Below are positions 14,353-26,029 of a stretch of 64,000 bases of DNA, piece after piece (position 1 is the first letter of the stretch; the number at the start of each line of letters is the position of its first letter). The DNA is from Pyrrhosoma nymphula. Its lineage: Eukaryota > Arthropoda > Insecta > Odonata > Coenagrionidae. The stretch covers positions 62,431,084-62,495,083 of the forward strand of contig OY754329.1 in the NCBI GenBank assembly GCA_963573305.1. Direction: 5' to 3'. A program made the position numbers and the translations under genes. The notes under the pieces were generated by a model. It did not search any database. It was not told the DNA's origin and saw nothing but the letters and a program-made list of their open reading frames with translations.

Positions 14353-14513
14353 CTGAGGAAGATTTTTACCTATCAGTTCATCAAAGAACAACGGTTCCCG
14401 ACCTAGCTCCATGGTGATCATTACTCGAGCAAGTTTGATCTTGGCCAAGAAAACTTCCAGTGAATCGGCTGCTGCTAAGCATCGTTGTACGTGAACATAA
14501 TTGTCTTCATGAA
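14287..14513 (-). pseudogene. coding-like fragment, possible hAT transposase piece
   Basis: A 75-codon minus-strand frame reads HEDNYVHVQRCLAAADSLEV, then FLAKIKLARVMITMEL, GREPLFFDELIG and a Lys-rich end. The composition is protein-like rather than random, and it sits inside a hAT element. I cannot match it to a named transposase domain. The frame runs into the second copy of the 94-bp duplication, where it stops. Confidence 0.4.
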
Positions 14514-15128
14514 TTTATGAATCGTTAAATAATACACACAGCTCAATTCTTAAACTTGAATAATCAACAGGTTTTCCATATTTATGGTTTAAACTCAAAA
14601 CTCTCTCTTCCAGAAATTGGTTTTGGTAAGTTTTAACTAATTTAGTAGCTATATCTGTTGTCTTGTTGACAAAAATTGCTATGAAAGAGGTATAATAAAC
14701 TTCCTTTTTTTAATTTATCATTCATAAGCCATGAAATGGTAGAAATGAGATATTTTTAATATTACTCCGCACGTTCTAATCCTTTGTTAGTCCGAATATT
14801 TTTCTCCTGATAAAACAATTGGAAAGTCTAGCATAATAATTTTTAAGACAGTGAAACCCTCAGAGCCATAGCACGGAGTCGTATGGTTTTCCTGAAAATG
14901 TGGTGTGCAGATTTTAAGTTCTATTTTTATTTGCCGCATTCTATAATGTATTTTTTTGCTTCCCCTTCATGAAAGCACTTATTTTTTCTTGATATGAAAG
15001 CTAGTTAAGTAAAATTAAATGCAACAAGTTGGCTCACACCATCCACTGTCACCTTCCGCTTGTGTAGAAGCGTTTTGAATGCCGCGTTATTCATGCTTCT
15101 CTTTGATTGGCTGGACCGGCTGGACGCA

Positions 15129-15157
15129 CACTTCGGCTGGCAGACCCAGCCGAAGTG
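15129..15157. repeat. perfect 12-bp inverted repeat
   Basis: CACTTCGGCTGG and its exact complement flank CAGAC. It lies inside the hAT element, in a locally GC-rich patch. Confidence 0.95.
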
Positions 15158-15599
15158 CCCTTGAAGGGCTCTTTAGGTGCCAATTGGAACGCAGCTATTA
15201 CTTCCCAAAGATAAGCTGTTCCAGGGGAATTGTAGTTCTGCATCGAAACAAATCATCAAAATTTAACAAACCAAACAACATCCAAATAGAAACCAATCCT
15301 GGCTGGATTACTTATGTGATGGCATTCAAGATTTAAATTTTTAATATTTAAATTTTTTCCTCCATCATTGTACTAAAAACCTGTGGTAGAACAATTTCGT
15401 GAATCAAAGTGGTGAAAACCTCTAGCTTTGAAATCTGCAAAAAACAATAAATTGCCACAAGACTTTTGCCATTTTATGCAGTGTTTAAGTAATTGTCTGC
15501 ATGTTCTGCTTCAATCGAAAGATTTTTTTCTACTTATAGGCTTGTTTGGTCAAAACTAAGGAACCAATTGGGTAAAGAGAAGGCTGAAAAACTAGTCAA

Positions 15600-16700
15600 G
15601 ATATACAGACATTTACGTTTGCTACGAAAAGACGAGTAAAACGACTGCATCATTTTGCTGGAAGTGGTGGAATTTTTAATTTTATAAGCAAAGAAACATT
15701 TTATTTTTGAAAAATTCCTGAATCTCATAGTGATTCAAATTTTTAATTTTGTAATAAGATGTGATTTTATTTGTAGCATTAATATTTATCCCAAGTCAAA
15801 ATATTACAGTGATTCAAGATAGAAAATACTATTAATATGTTTATTACATATTATGAAAAGGAGTAGAAATACTGCGTTAATTCGTATGAAGTACGCTTTC
15901 TTTCTTTATCATGTACCTACCTAAGTTATGACGAAATATATTTTTGAAGAGTTCCTAAATCTCTGTATGGCTCTGGTGTTAATTTGTCATCGGATTTGAT
16001 TATATTTGTTGTATTAATACTCATCATCATCATTGTCGGTCAACGATACTAAGATTGGCTTGACGCAGCTCTCCACTCAATTTTCATATCTGCTAGTCTT
16101 ATAATGTGTATTTAATTATTTTCTTTTACGTCCTTCTTCACTGGGTCTATGTATCTCATACGAGACCTTCCTTTGCCTTTCTTCCCGTCCACTAGTCCTT
16201 CGACGATTATCTTCATCAGACCATCATGCTTCATGTTGTAGCCCATTAGGTTGTCCCGTATTCTTCTCAGGGTTTTCAGCAGACTTCTCTTTTCTCCCAC
16301 TCTTCTTAGGACTTCCTCATTACTCACTAGGTCAATCCATTTGATCTTCATCATTCTTCTGTAGGACCACATTTCGAATGCTTCCACCCTAGACTTAATC
16401 CCTTGTTTATATTTCATTCTGATTCAAGATTGAAATTTCTACTAATATATATTTTAATAATTTAAACGAAGAGTGGAAAGACTGCATCATTGGGTATGAT
16501 GTTATGAACCCTACTTACTTTTATGTGTACATTATGAAGAAACATTTTATTTTATGAAAAGTTTCTAAATCTTTGCATGATTAAAAGCGGTAATATTTGT
16601 CATTGGAGGTGATTGTGTTCGTTATAGTTATATTAATGGCCAATTAACACTTCATAGTTATTCAAGATAGAAAATTCAATTTAATTGAGCATTTTAAAGA
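15600..16700. repeat. three tandem units of about 230 bp inside the hAT
   Basis: The ordered words GATTCAAGATAGAAAAT, then GAGTAGAAATACTGC, AAGAAACATTTTATTTT and TTCCTAAATCT occur with changes near 15632-15700, 15812-15960 and 16421-16570, and a fourth start occurs at 16661. Without the nested LINE fragment the spacing is 200-230 bases. Confidence 0.75.
16018..16425 (-). pseudogene. RTE-type LINE C-terminal fragment nested in the hAT
   Basis: The minus-strand frame 16112..16417 reads SRVEAFEMWSYRRMMKIKWI, then NEEVLRRVGEKRSLLKTLRR, GLMKIIVEGL and KGRSRMRYID. These are C-terminal blocks of RTE-type ORFs. The 3' UTR follows (complement of CTAAGATTGGCTTGACGCAG) and the terminus has a GAT/ATC repeat at about 16020. 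It splits the hAT tandem units, so it came in after the repeats formed. Confidence 0.85.
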
Positions 16701-16875
16701 GATTGTTGAAGGCTTATTTAATCTAAATAATGTTAACTTAATGTAGTTTAATTCATTCCTTGTTTCATTCAAAAAAATTTGCTTTATTGGTTTTATTGTT
16801 TTTTTTAAGTGGGTTAAAAAAACCCGGCTGGTTTTTTTTTGGGTCGGGCAAAATAGTGACAACCCTGGCTACCAG

Positions 16876-19254
16876 ACATATCCCGAATTCCATAAGCCGG
16901 ACCTCATTTCACTGTTTCCTTCACTCTTTCCTCTAACACGTAAATTTTACAATGGCAGTCGCCGGAAACGCAAATATTAAGGCATAAAATAAAACTTTCT
17001 GGCATGAATTTACTAGCAAAGAGCAACCAAAGGCGAGTATATTCCCAACTGAATTTCAAAATGCCGCCATTGATGGCACTATATATTTGAAATATTATTA
17101 ATTTAAATTGCAAGGGGAGCTTAACTTACGGTAGATACCATTTTCAAATTTGTTTACACACCCACGTAGAATGTCCCCTCTTAAACCATGTAGTAAACAA
17201 GACTGTTTTCATTAAGGAATTTACAAAGAGAGGAAGAAACATGAAGAAGTGTTACTTACATTAGGGGAAGAAAAGAAGAATATAGGCGGCATTAGGTGGC
17301 AGAAAAAGAGGTTGGGGGACGTCTTGAGGGCTATCGCCATGCTGAAGAGGGTAATGGAGGGGAGAAGGAGACGGTCAGGAATCTCGTATGGAGTAAAAGG
17401 AGGTAAAAGATACGAAGAGTAAAAAGTTATTTAAAGTTGGAAAAGGGAAATTTTAAAAAGAAAATGTTTGAGAAAACACTAATACATTAGGAAGTCAATT
17501 ACAGGATTCTCTGTGGATACAACATATATTTGCTATAATACGAATGTTAATGAACCTAAAATATTCTAAGCATCATAACCGTCGTATATATCCTACCCAT
17601 GTTACGCTCAAAGATAGAACTTCGAATTTATCTTCTGACTGAGAAACATTTACCGTCATCATCAGTTGTTCTTTTCAGCCACCAACTGGATGTCAATGAG
17701 TAATTTTCACTCTCGGGCAATTGTGGAAAAACTCACCACGGTGAAACTTCTTCGTAAGAATACATTTCCCTGAAATTATGTAATCAAATCAACTACAAGG
17801 CAGTTATTGAACATAAAAGAGCGCGAAAAATGAAAACTAAAAGAATAAGGTCTCACCGAACCAGTAACTTCTCCTCTACTCCAATGATTCTAGTACTAAG
17901 CATTTAGAATTTTCCTCAAGCTCCATTACATTTTAACGCGAATATTTAACATGTGCTGCGCGTTATTAAGTGATAGAAAATGTTCTCAGGCAAGATTGGG
18001 AAACAAAACGCTCTGCATTCACAAATGAGAAAATAGCACATAACTTAGTCAATAGTAGTTTCCTGGCCTCACTAAGCGGGGATAATACTATTCATCGGAT
18101 ACCTGCTGAACGTTGATTAAACACTTGAGTTATACTCAAATATTTCCGTGTTTACATTGTATTTTGTGACGCGTAATTTGCTCCGTAACGAGGACCGCAG
18201 ACGCATGATGTTCTAAAGAGAAATAAATGGAAACGAGTAAAACCAGTCTATATCATGATTAACATACCTCGAAGAGCCCCCATAATGTGAAGCAGAGGTT
18301 CTGCGCCTTCCATCGTCCAAAATATCACGCAAGTCCAGACGTTTGCGCTCACGCTATGTCAATTCGTGGCATTGCGTGAGCATTAATCTGAGAGCCTGGA
18401 CTAAAGAAATAAAACAGCATAGCCCACGATTACACCAGAGATTCCGTATCTAACGACGCAGTCGTCTGTGCCGGAGAAAAAGTCGATTTCCTCGCTTCAA
18501 CGTCCGGATAAAATTTATCGTATTTCCACCGCACATAAGCAAACCTTTCTTTTTTTCAGATCAACTTTCCTTTAAGTAAAATCAAAAGAGTAATCTATAA
18601 ATTTGCTTCATCTACTGAAACGAGACTACGGTCTTCCAGCATTCGGTGCCCTTCAACAAGCATCCGTTGATGCAGTAGTTATCAGGGAAGGTGATGCACA
18701 ACTGACGCTATAAACGCCGTTAGGGATATGATCCTTGGACGGTAATGGCGAAACCTGGCGTCAAATATGAGGTACTCTGAATAATGGCGTTAAAAATAAA
18801 CCTCTTCTTCTCATTTTTATTGCGGGCACCTCTCATCAAGTCCCTTATCCAAGCTTCTTCTACACTTCTTAGGGTAGTGCTGTTCTTCGTATCATGTCTT
18901 GGCTTCTGAAGTCAGTTTTCTCCAAATGCCACGAATATACTTAAATTACTCCACCTGCTCTCATTCATTTCCTCCAACTTTGGTGTCTTTCCGCACATCG
19001 CTAGAGAAACTATATAAAAATGAAGTACGATTATCATACAAGGGAAACAAAATGTATAAGAGAAAACTGTTTCTCAGGAAAAAATAAAGAATCTCAGGAA
19101 TGTGGGACTTCTATATTCGTTTGAAATTGGCTCCTTGATTTTCATTTATTTATTGCTAACTCAGGAGAGGATACCACTGAGTTGCAACGGTAACTCAAAA
19201 AGTAGATTAATGCTAGTCACTTAGTTGGCTGGTAATGGTAGGGTAATATGGAGA
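16876..19254. other. no gene recognised
   Basis: AT-rich with short open frames only. The purine-rich stretch 17230..17410 has no recognised product. Confidence 0.6.
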
Positions 19255-19350
19255 ATGAGCAAAAGGCGGAGAGAAACCCAGCAACGGTATAAGCCCGCTC
19301 TTAACCCGATAAGCCAAGGGGACCGCAGATCTTAAGTTGAGATTAATTTC
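19255..19350 (+). repeat. dispersed repeat, copy 1
   Basis: GCGGAGAGAAACCCAGCAAC, then TAAGCCCGCT and CCAAGGGGACCGCAGATCTT; related to 34615..34710. Confidence 0.5.
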
Positions 19351-19534
19351 CCCTGGAGTTCCCCTCCATATAGCGCAAAATTAAATTTCAATTTAATGCT
19401 AATTAATTCTTAGACATTTGAATGTTTTTGCCGCTTGTCTCAATATTGCTACAATTCCGCCGCATTGAAAAATGGAATCACTGATGATTTACTTCTTTAT
19501 AAACTGCATCTCAACCACATTTCCCAGGCATTAT

Positions 19535-19699
19535 AATTCAAATTGAAGAATTCCTGATTAAATTTCCACATAAATGACTAAGTTAACTTCTTGGTAAATA
19601 TTTTATTAAAATTCAAATTGATAATTCAAATTGAAGAATTTCTAATTAAATTTCCACATTAATGACTGAGTTAACTTCTTAGTAAATATTTTATTAATG
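19535..19699. repeat. 88-bp period tandem duplication
   Basis: AATTCAAATTGAAGAATT, then TTAAATTTCCACAT and AGTTAACTTCTT occur at 19535..19611 and 19623..19699 with about six differences. Confidence 0.9.
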
Positions 19700-19884
19700 T
19701 ACGCTGGGCAGAAAACATATATGCCATTCAGTATGCCGGTCAATAAAATAGAGGCAAATCGTGCCATGTAAACTTTCGTTGAGTTAATGAGAAAAACGAC
19801 AATTGGTTCAAAGTATAAAAATCGAACGAATTTTACCAAGCGCGAATAATTATATCCGCGGTTAAATACATTACTAATATATAA

Positions 19885-20070
19885 AAATTGAATGGTGTCT
19901 GTCTGTCTGTCTGTCTGTTGCTCAATCACGCAAACACTACTGAACCGATTGAGCTGAAATTTTGTATGTAGTTAGAAAATGTACCGGGATGAAACATAGG
20001 CTATATTAAAAATCTGTCAGGGCCCCCAAAGGCCCCCCCTGGGGATCCCTTGGGGTTCATGCTAAGCATT
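19885..20070 (+). repeat. CTGT-repeat-headed dispersed element
   Basis: A CTGT tetramer run (19899..19918) is followed by CTGAACCGATTGAGCTGAAA and TTTTGTATGTAG. This arrangement is familiar from dispersed arthropod repeats, but I cannot assign the class safely. GC-rich runs (GGCCCCCCCTGGGGATCCC) follow. Confidence 0.5.
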
Positions 20071-22711
20071 GGGTTTGGTACAGTGGTTTTATTTTTTGCT
20101 TTTAAAAATTACTTTCACTCAAGATAGAGGGCTGGAATTTTTTTATCAGATGGCTGAATAAATGAAGTTTCTAATTCTTTCAATTGATTTTCTTTTACGC
20201 TTCGTAATTCTCTGAAAATTATGTTTATAGCTGAAAAATCTCACATTTTTCTGAAATCAACAAAAGCATATTTCCTTGACAACCAGAGATTTGATTTTCA
20301 AAGGATATTCACGCCTCTGGCATTTAAGTTTTCCTGCAGGCCCAAGATAGAACGTAGAAAGAATATCTGTAAAAGATGGGCCCTGAGTCACAAGGGTCCC
20401 ATGATAGATTGCTTTGGGAGGTAATCGATATATTCAATGCACATATTCAATGATATTTACAACAAGTATACTCTTCAATGTCAATTATCAAAGTAGCTCT
20501 CATAGGGGCACTACATGTATATATATGAGTGAACACTTACGTAGTAAACGATACACATCAAGGAATTAAACGTGCAAGAATAGTTACGTGCAGCGAGTAG
20601 TAATGGTAACAATACCTCTGTTGCTACAACAAACACGGCGTTGTTTCTTATCCTTTAATACTCAGATATATTACACGTAGTGGAACTGTCTGCCACTAAT
20701 TACGATTGCGAACTGTTTTTAGACCAATTCCCACATCATAAACGATACGAGTTATTAATATATGTTTAAAAAAGTGCAGTAAACTTGCATTCACTCAATC
20801 ATCGAGTTGCCTATTCAAGACTCACACTAGCCGCTGTTTTCCCCTCCTTGGATTGCATCATATATCCATCAACATGCCTGATAGAAAAAAGAGTAACCTT
20901 TCGATAAATCTTCTAAAGCAAGAGGAATGTTTTCATTGCGAGTAAATGAGTCCTTGCAAGAAAAACGACAGAGGTTAGACTTGGATGCTCAAAGAAATGT
21001 ACAGTAGCGATCTCATTAGCATCTCACCGTGGTGTTTCTCGGGTTACGCTAAGAACTGCACAAATTTCATCCTTACCCAACCTACGGACGGGTAACCAAC
21101 TATAAATCTGGTTCAAATATAGACCAATCTGTATCGAAACTCCAATCTCTTTTAAGATTGAAAACATTATAATGACGTCACTACATGTTTCTTACCCGAA
21201 AGAAGTATGGAAATTCTGCGCCATCCGTGCATAAAAATCAACAAGTGGACTAAGAATCACCGCAGATTTTTTTATTTAGAAACCGAAACCAATGACTCTG
21301 GCTATCCTTTATGCCGAAGACGCAGTCCGGGTGATGGGAGGATTCATAGGTCAAATAAACATGGCTGCAGCTGCAAATGCTCTTTTTGACGATGTCAACC
21401 GCTGGAATTCACCCTATTCTCCAATCCTGATTAAGATACTAAACGCACATATAGACGTTGAATTGCGCAAATCAATTGAGTCATTGAATGCAAATATATT
21501 TTTGTACACAAGGGAAGCGATAAAGCTGTTAATCACTCAGAAGACGGCCCAAGATAACCGGAGGGACAAGGTGACCATCAAATCAACCTGGGTGTTATTT
21601 AAGTAGTATTTTGGTTTCCCGTGCATGAAAGAGAACCAACAGTCACTCATCTCTCCGTGCATCTGAATAATGGTCAGACTATCTACTACAACGAACACAA
21701 CATACAAGATAGATTACGAACTCCTCAAAACACCACGCTGACAGTATTCTTTAGGCCTTGTGGTTTTCTTATAAAATAAGTTCAATGTTTTTCACACCCA
21801 TTGAATTTCAACGTGTGCCTTCCGCTAGTTGAATATAAAATGTTAAATTTCATTTCAATAATCTTATAAATGCCAAGATTTCTGTGTTATTTCACGCAAA
21901 TGTGAGCTCAAATTTCACTGCCGTTTTTTCTCTTTGCATTATATGTACACGCAATTTTGGCATTCATTTTATCGTCACAGATCTCACTACTAACAAAAAG
22001 TAAAGGAAATAGAATCGCAGAAATAGACAACTAAGAGGAATACGTCACATATTTGTCTCGACTTGCGTTTCTATCCCCTCAATTAATCGAGTTTGACGCC
22101 AAGTTACCTAAGTATAATCACAATTTCGAAGAACTCCTGCAGCAAAGTTTTACTGCTCCGCGAATTATTATATAATAACAATAATTTATTCTTCCAACTC
22201 ACAAAAAACTGTGTTTTACCACCGTGAAGTAAGGAATTTAGGCAACCTAGAAAGTCATTGACCTATGTTTAGGGTATCTTCAATTGATTAACATACATTG
22301 CGAGGATACAAATATGTACGCATGAAAAACATGAGATATTTTCATGATAAAGTAGTGCGTAAGTGAAAAAAACAATGTGGATCACAACAGGAAACATTAT
22401 TTTAACTATGGTAGCAAGACGAAAAAAAAGGAATTACATGAAATAATATTTAAATATTTTTCCAAACCAATAACCATTTTTCATTAATTTAAGAAAGCTA
22501 TTAGAATTTCTCAATTCTTTTACGTTATTTGAAGGTTCATTGCATAATTTTGGTGCCGTACATATTTATAGATCCGAACACAATGTGAAATTTTATTTAG
22601 GCATAGGGGCACAGTAGCCTCCGCGAAGAATGAACAGCCTATGACTGCCAATTAGTTTTGCTTCATTGCCACTTTTTAAATAAAATATGTTCAGTACTTT
22701 GTAGCAATGCA
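20071..22711. other. no gene recognised
   Basis: AT-rich. The longest open frame (21292..21606, 104 codons, plus) shows no recognised domain. Confidence 0.6.
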
Positions 22712-23475
22712 TACGAGGTGTGGCAGAAAATTAATGCGACTGATATTCTTAAGCAAGAGTTTTCAATTTTTTTAAACAAATTGATCTTATTCTCTTCAAA
22801 GTAGTTTCCTTGGGCAGCTATACACCGGCAGAGTCACCGTTCCCAGTCTTGGTAGCAATGTTGGAAGGCTACATCTGGAGTAGCCTTTAGCTCCTACGTC
22901 ACGCTGATTTGGATGCAATCCACAGTCCCAAAATGATGTCCTTTCGAAACGTTTTTGAGCTTGGGGAAATAAAAAAATCACAAAAACTGCGATGATGCGA
23001 AATATAGAGTTGGGGAAACAGAGCAATCTCTATTTTGATCAAAAACTTGATAATGGATATGGCCGTGTAACGAGGCGTTGTCATGGTGGAGCATCCTGCC
23101 TGACATCATCTTGGTACACACCTTGCCCATGCCCAAATCTTAAATGCAAATCTGGTGAAGCGTTAACTGGTTAAAATTCGCCTTCTTACTCCAACTTTCA
23201 TAGCGTTAGGTGACGGTCCGGTCTCACTAGTTTGACGTTGTCGTCAAATCTTGAAGTTGAAGGCCTTCCACAGCAAGGTTCATCTTCACTGCCTCTTAGA
23301 TATCCAAAAATACTTTATTCCATCGATAAACATGTACCATTGAAGAGGCATGCTTCCTTTAGGCCCGTTTGAACTTTTCATAGGTGACACTTGCGGATTC
23401 ACCAAGTTTAACACAAAATTTGATAGCATAACGTTGCTCCAAATTTCCGTTTCATTTTTCAGTATCATTAACCTG
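22712..23475 (-). pseudogene. degraded mariner-family transposase
   Basis: Mariner transposases cut and paste at TA using a D,D(34)D catalytic triad. On the minus strand the N-terminal reading is NLEQRYAIKFCVKLGE, then SVTYEKFKRA, the first helix-turn-helix. After a gap it continues MLHHDNASLHGHI, the second catalytic D block, then PKLKNVSKGHHFGT, ATPDVAFQHCYQDWER and CIAAQGNYFEEN, the usual C-terminus. The terminal word TACGAGGTGTGGCAGAAAAT lies at 22712. The complementary end was not found near 23500-23650. Multiple frameshifts and stops are present, and the total length (about 0.76 kb) is well short of the usual 1.3 kb, so much of the middle is deleted. Confidence 0.8.
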
Positions 23476-23479
23476 ATTA

Positions 23480-25154
23480 TTTTTTCTGTTGTATTATAGC
23501 AGCCCCTATTGTGTTTTAATATGATACTCCCCAACAAATCAATACACAATCTAACTTCGAGTGAACTAAGGAATAATATATAATTTTACGAACATAGAGC
23601 GAGCACTTGTTATGAATAAAGTAAAATATTACTTTCAATACGTGAAATAAGATAAAACTTGCATAATACCATGTTTCATAATGCACAGTAAATAATTACA
23701 CAGAGAACTTAAGAATTTTACCATCTTAAGTCAGGCCACTGAAGCGATATCCTCGGCTTACTCCTCCACGAATATGAAAGGCAGTTTGCGCCAAGTGGAA
23801 GCGAGAAGAACCGGGAAACATTATTAAGACTGAAAATTTTTAAGGGATTTCTGAGTGCGTTGGAGGAAAAAGTGTGGAAGAGATGGGAGGATATGGGACG
23901 GGGAGAAGCTCGAAATTATGCTGGTGGAGGAAGAAAGAGGGAGGAACTCTCACTAATGGAACCCCGGATATTGAACCCTGTGTATACATTTTTTTCACTC
24001 TGCAGGATGGCGACCGTCCATGAAAAATATATTTGCCAAAAAAGCCCGTTACAATAAGAAGGAGATACAGCCGCCGAAGCAGTAAGATAACTGCGATGGG
24101 ACGCTTGGGAGTGCCACCCTAATCTTCACGTTCGCGCTAATTTCATCTGGGATCCATAGACTGAATTTTTCATAAAATTACGGTATGAATGCCGCCACCG
24201 CACGAAGTGCCGGACTACGACAAAGTACAGGAGGTAGAGGAACTTGGATCAATACACATTAATAATTTGTTTCCGGAAGGAAGATAAATGTTTCACTTGA
24301 CTAACGCTAATTTGAACTGTAGAAATTTATTTCATTTCAGACTCAAGGAATTTCTGCAAAAAAGTCTTAATTTCACTTAAAAGTTCTCTTTACCCATCCG
24401 AACTACTGGAACACCCGGATAAATAGCCACATCATTTCCAATTAAGATTTCAGACAATTATTACTGTGTACGACATCTTTGTAGGAAAAAATATACCTAA
24501 AATAGGAGCTGATTTCTAGCAAATCTTTAAAAAATAAACAATGATAATATTTTGAGGCATAAAGAGAAAAATGGAAGAATTAACGAAACGTTGAAATATA
24601 GAATGTGTAAGGAATCACTGTTCGATATAAAATTTCTTAAACTTCAGTGTAGGCAGCATTTTCACCCCAGGGCTTATGAAATACTTTTAAAACACAGTAA
24701 AAGAAGCACAACAGAAGTTACACTAGGTTAATTACAAAGTGCTGTAAAAGCTTTTATTTTTCTTTCATAAATAATAAAAAAATTCCTCTTTTGAAAACTC
24801 GTAACATGTTTTCCATTATACAAGCATTTACAGCTTCTCCTGCATAAAGGTTATGCTCAGCAAGATACAACTTTTAAAAATTAATCCCATGAAAATATTT
24901 TCTTGAACACTCAAAATCCATCCCTTCAAGGAATGACGGTATGGATGCAAAAAAAATCAACGAAAGAATTAATCTCGGAATTTCAATTACAGCCTCAATA
25001 AACTTAGGAAAATGGGCAAAAATCGAATAAATTTTACAAATTAGAACTTAAAATGTTCCGCAGTGCGAAAATATAGACATATTCTTGTGAAGGCTTCCGC
25101 AGCGAGATGAATGTGCAGAAGCAGGTTTTCCGAGGTTTTCCTTCACGTGTGTCC
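23480..25154. other. no gene recognised
   Basis: AT-rich. Nothing recognised. Confidence 0.6.
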
Positions 25155-25222
25155 ATTATGCTGGGTTATACACGGGGTCTGGCACATACATTATGCTGGG
25201 ACATATGCGGGGTCTCACATTG
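25155..25222. repeat. 35-bp tandem duplication
   Basis: ATTATGCTGGG, then CGGGGTCT and CACAT occur at 25155 and again at 25190 with a few changes. Confidence 0.8.
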
Positions 25223-25804
25223 TCCCAGCATATTGGACAAACTGGGAGGAAAAACCGGAAGACCACAATATAGCCATATGTAATGAAGACTGTGAATTCT
25301 TCATCCTCTCTTCCCTAAGACTCTATCACCGCATCATTTTTGATAATTTTATCACAAAATATGACAAGAATGTCCAAAGAAGTTCCCATTTCTTCTAGGA
25401 CAGCTTCTATCAGTCTTACCTCCATATCCTAAAAGCATGACGACCCTCACCAAAGAAATGTGTTGCTAATTGCATACCATGCGATTCATAAGGGGTGTCT
25501 GACTGGAATGGCGCTCCTCGGGGAAATGAACGCTGTTGAGAGTGCGACAGGAAGCCTGAATCCTACAACTACTACACTCGTTTTGCCAATAGTTAAAGCA
25601 GACATATGCAGACGAGGATCGTGGATGAATAATGGCGGGCTCACAAAGCGCGCTTTAGTCCATAAGAAGGGTAGATTTCCGCGCACAGATAATCAAAAAC
25701 CGTGTTGGATAGATGGCTTCCGCGAAGTGGCATGCATGTATTGAGTCTTCCGGGATCTCTTCTGCATTGGTTCATATGTGATGACGAAGATATGCTTCGC
25801 AGCT

Positions 25805-25877
25805 GTTACAATCTGCTTCTTCAGGTCAGAAAACTGAACTGACGGAAGACTTCTGACCTGAAGAAGCAAACTGTAAC
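25805..25877. repeat. inverted repeat with 27-bp arms
   Basis: Arm 25805..25831 and arm 25851..25877 are complementary at 25 of 27 positions, with a 19-base spacer. The core word is CTTCTTCAGGTCAGAA. Confidence 0.95.
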
Positions 25878-26029
25878 GCCTGGGAAACATGTAGTCATCA
25901 TCACAGATGAACCTTCGCGGAAGAGAACTTGGAAGACCTAACTCAATCAAAAACCATGCACACATACATACTCATCGCGCTATTCCCATCAGGGGTAGGC
26001 AAAGTCAAAGAACTTAGTAATTATCGCTA

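Larger units (their letters stand above)
13682..16867. mobile_element. hAT element, 3.2 kb, with perfect 8-bp target duplication
   Basis: The left end is CAGGGTTGTTAAAAATCCCG and the complement of the right end is CAGGGTTGTCACTATTTTGC. AACCCAGCC-type words lie just inside each end. The flanks 13674..13681 and 16868..16875 are both GCTACCAG. hAT transposases make 8-bp duplications and CAG ends are typical. The interior lacks an intact transposase. One coding-like minus-strand stretch lies at 14287..14513. The interior also holds an identical 94-bp duplication, three tandem units of about 230 bp and a nested LINE tail, so this is a non-functional, remodelled copy. Confidence 0.9.

Noticed and set aside
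21292..21606. 104-codon protein gene
   Set aside because: No domain was recognised and there are no convincing splice or promoter signals. The length is compatible with chance.
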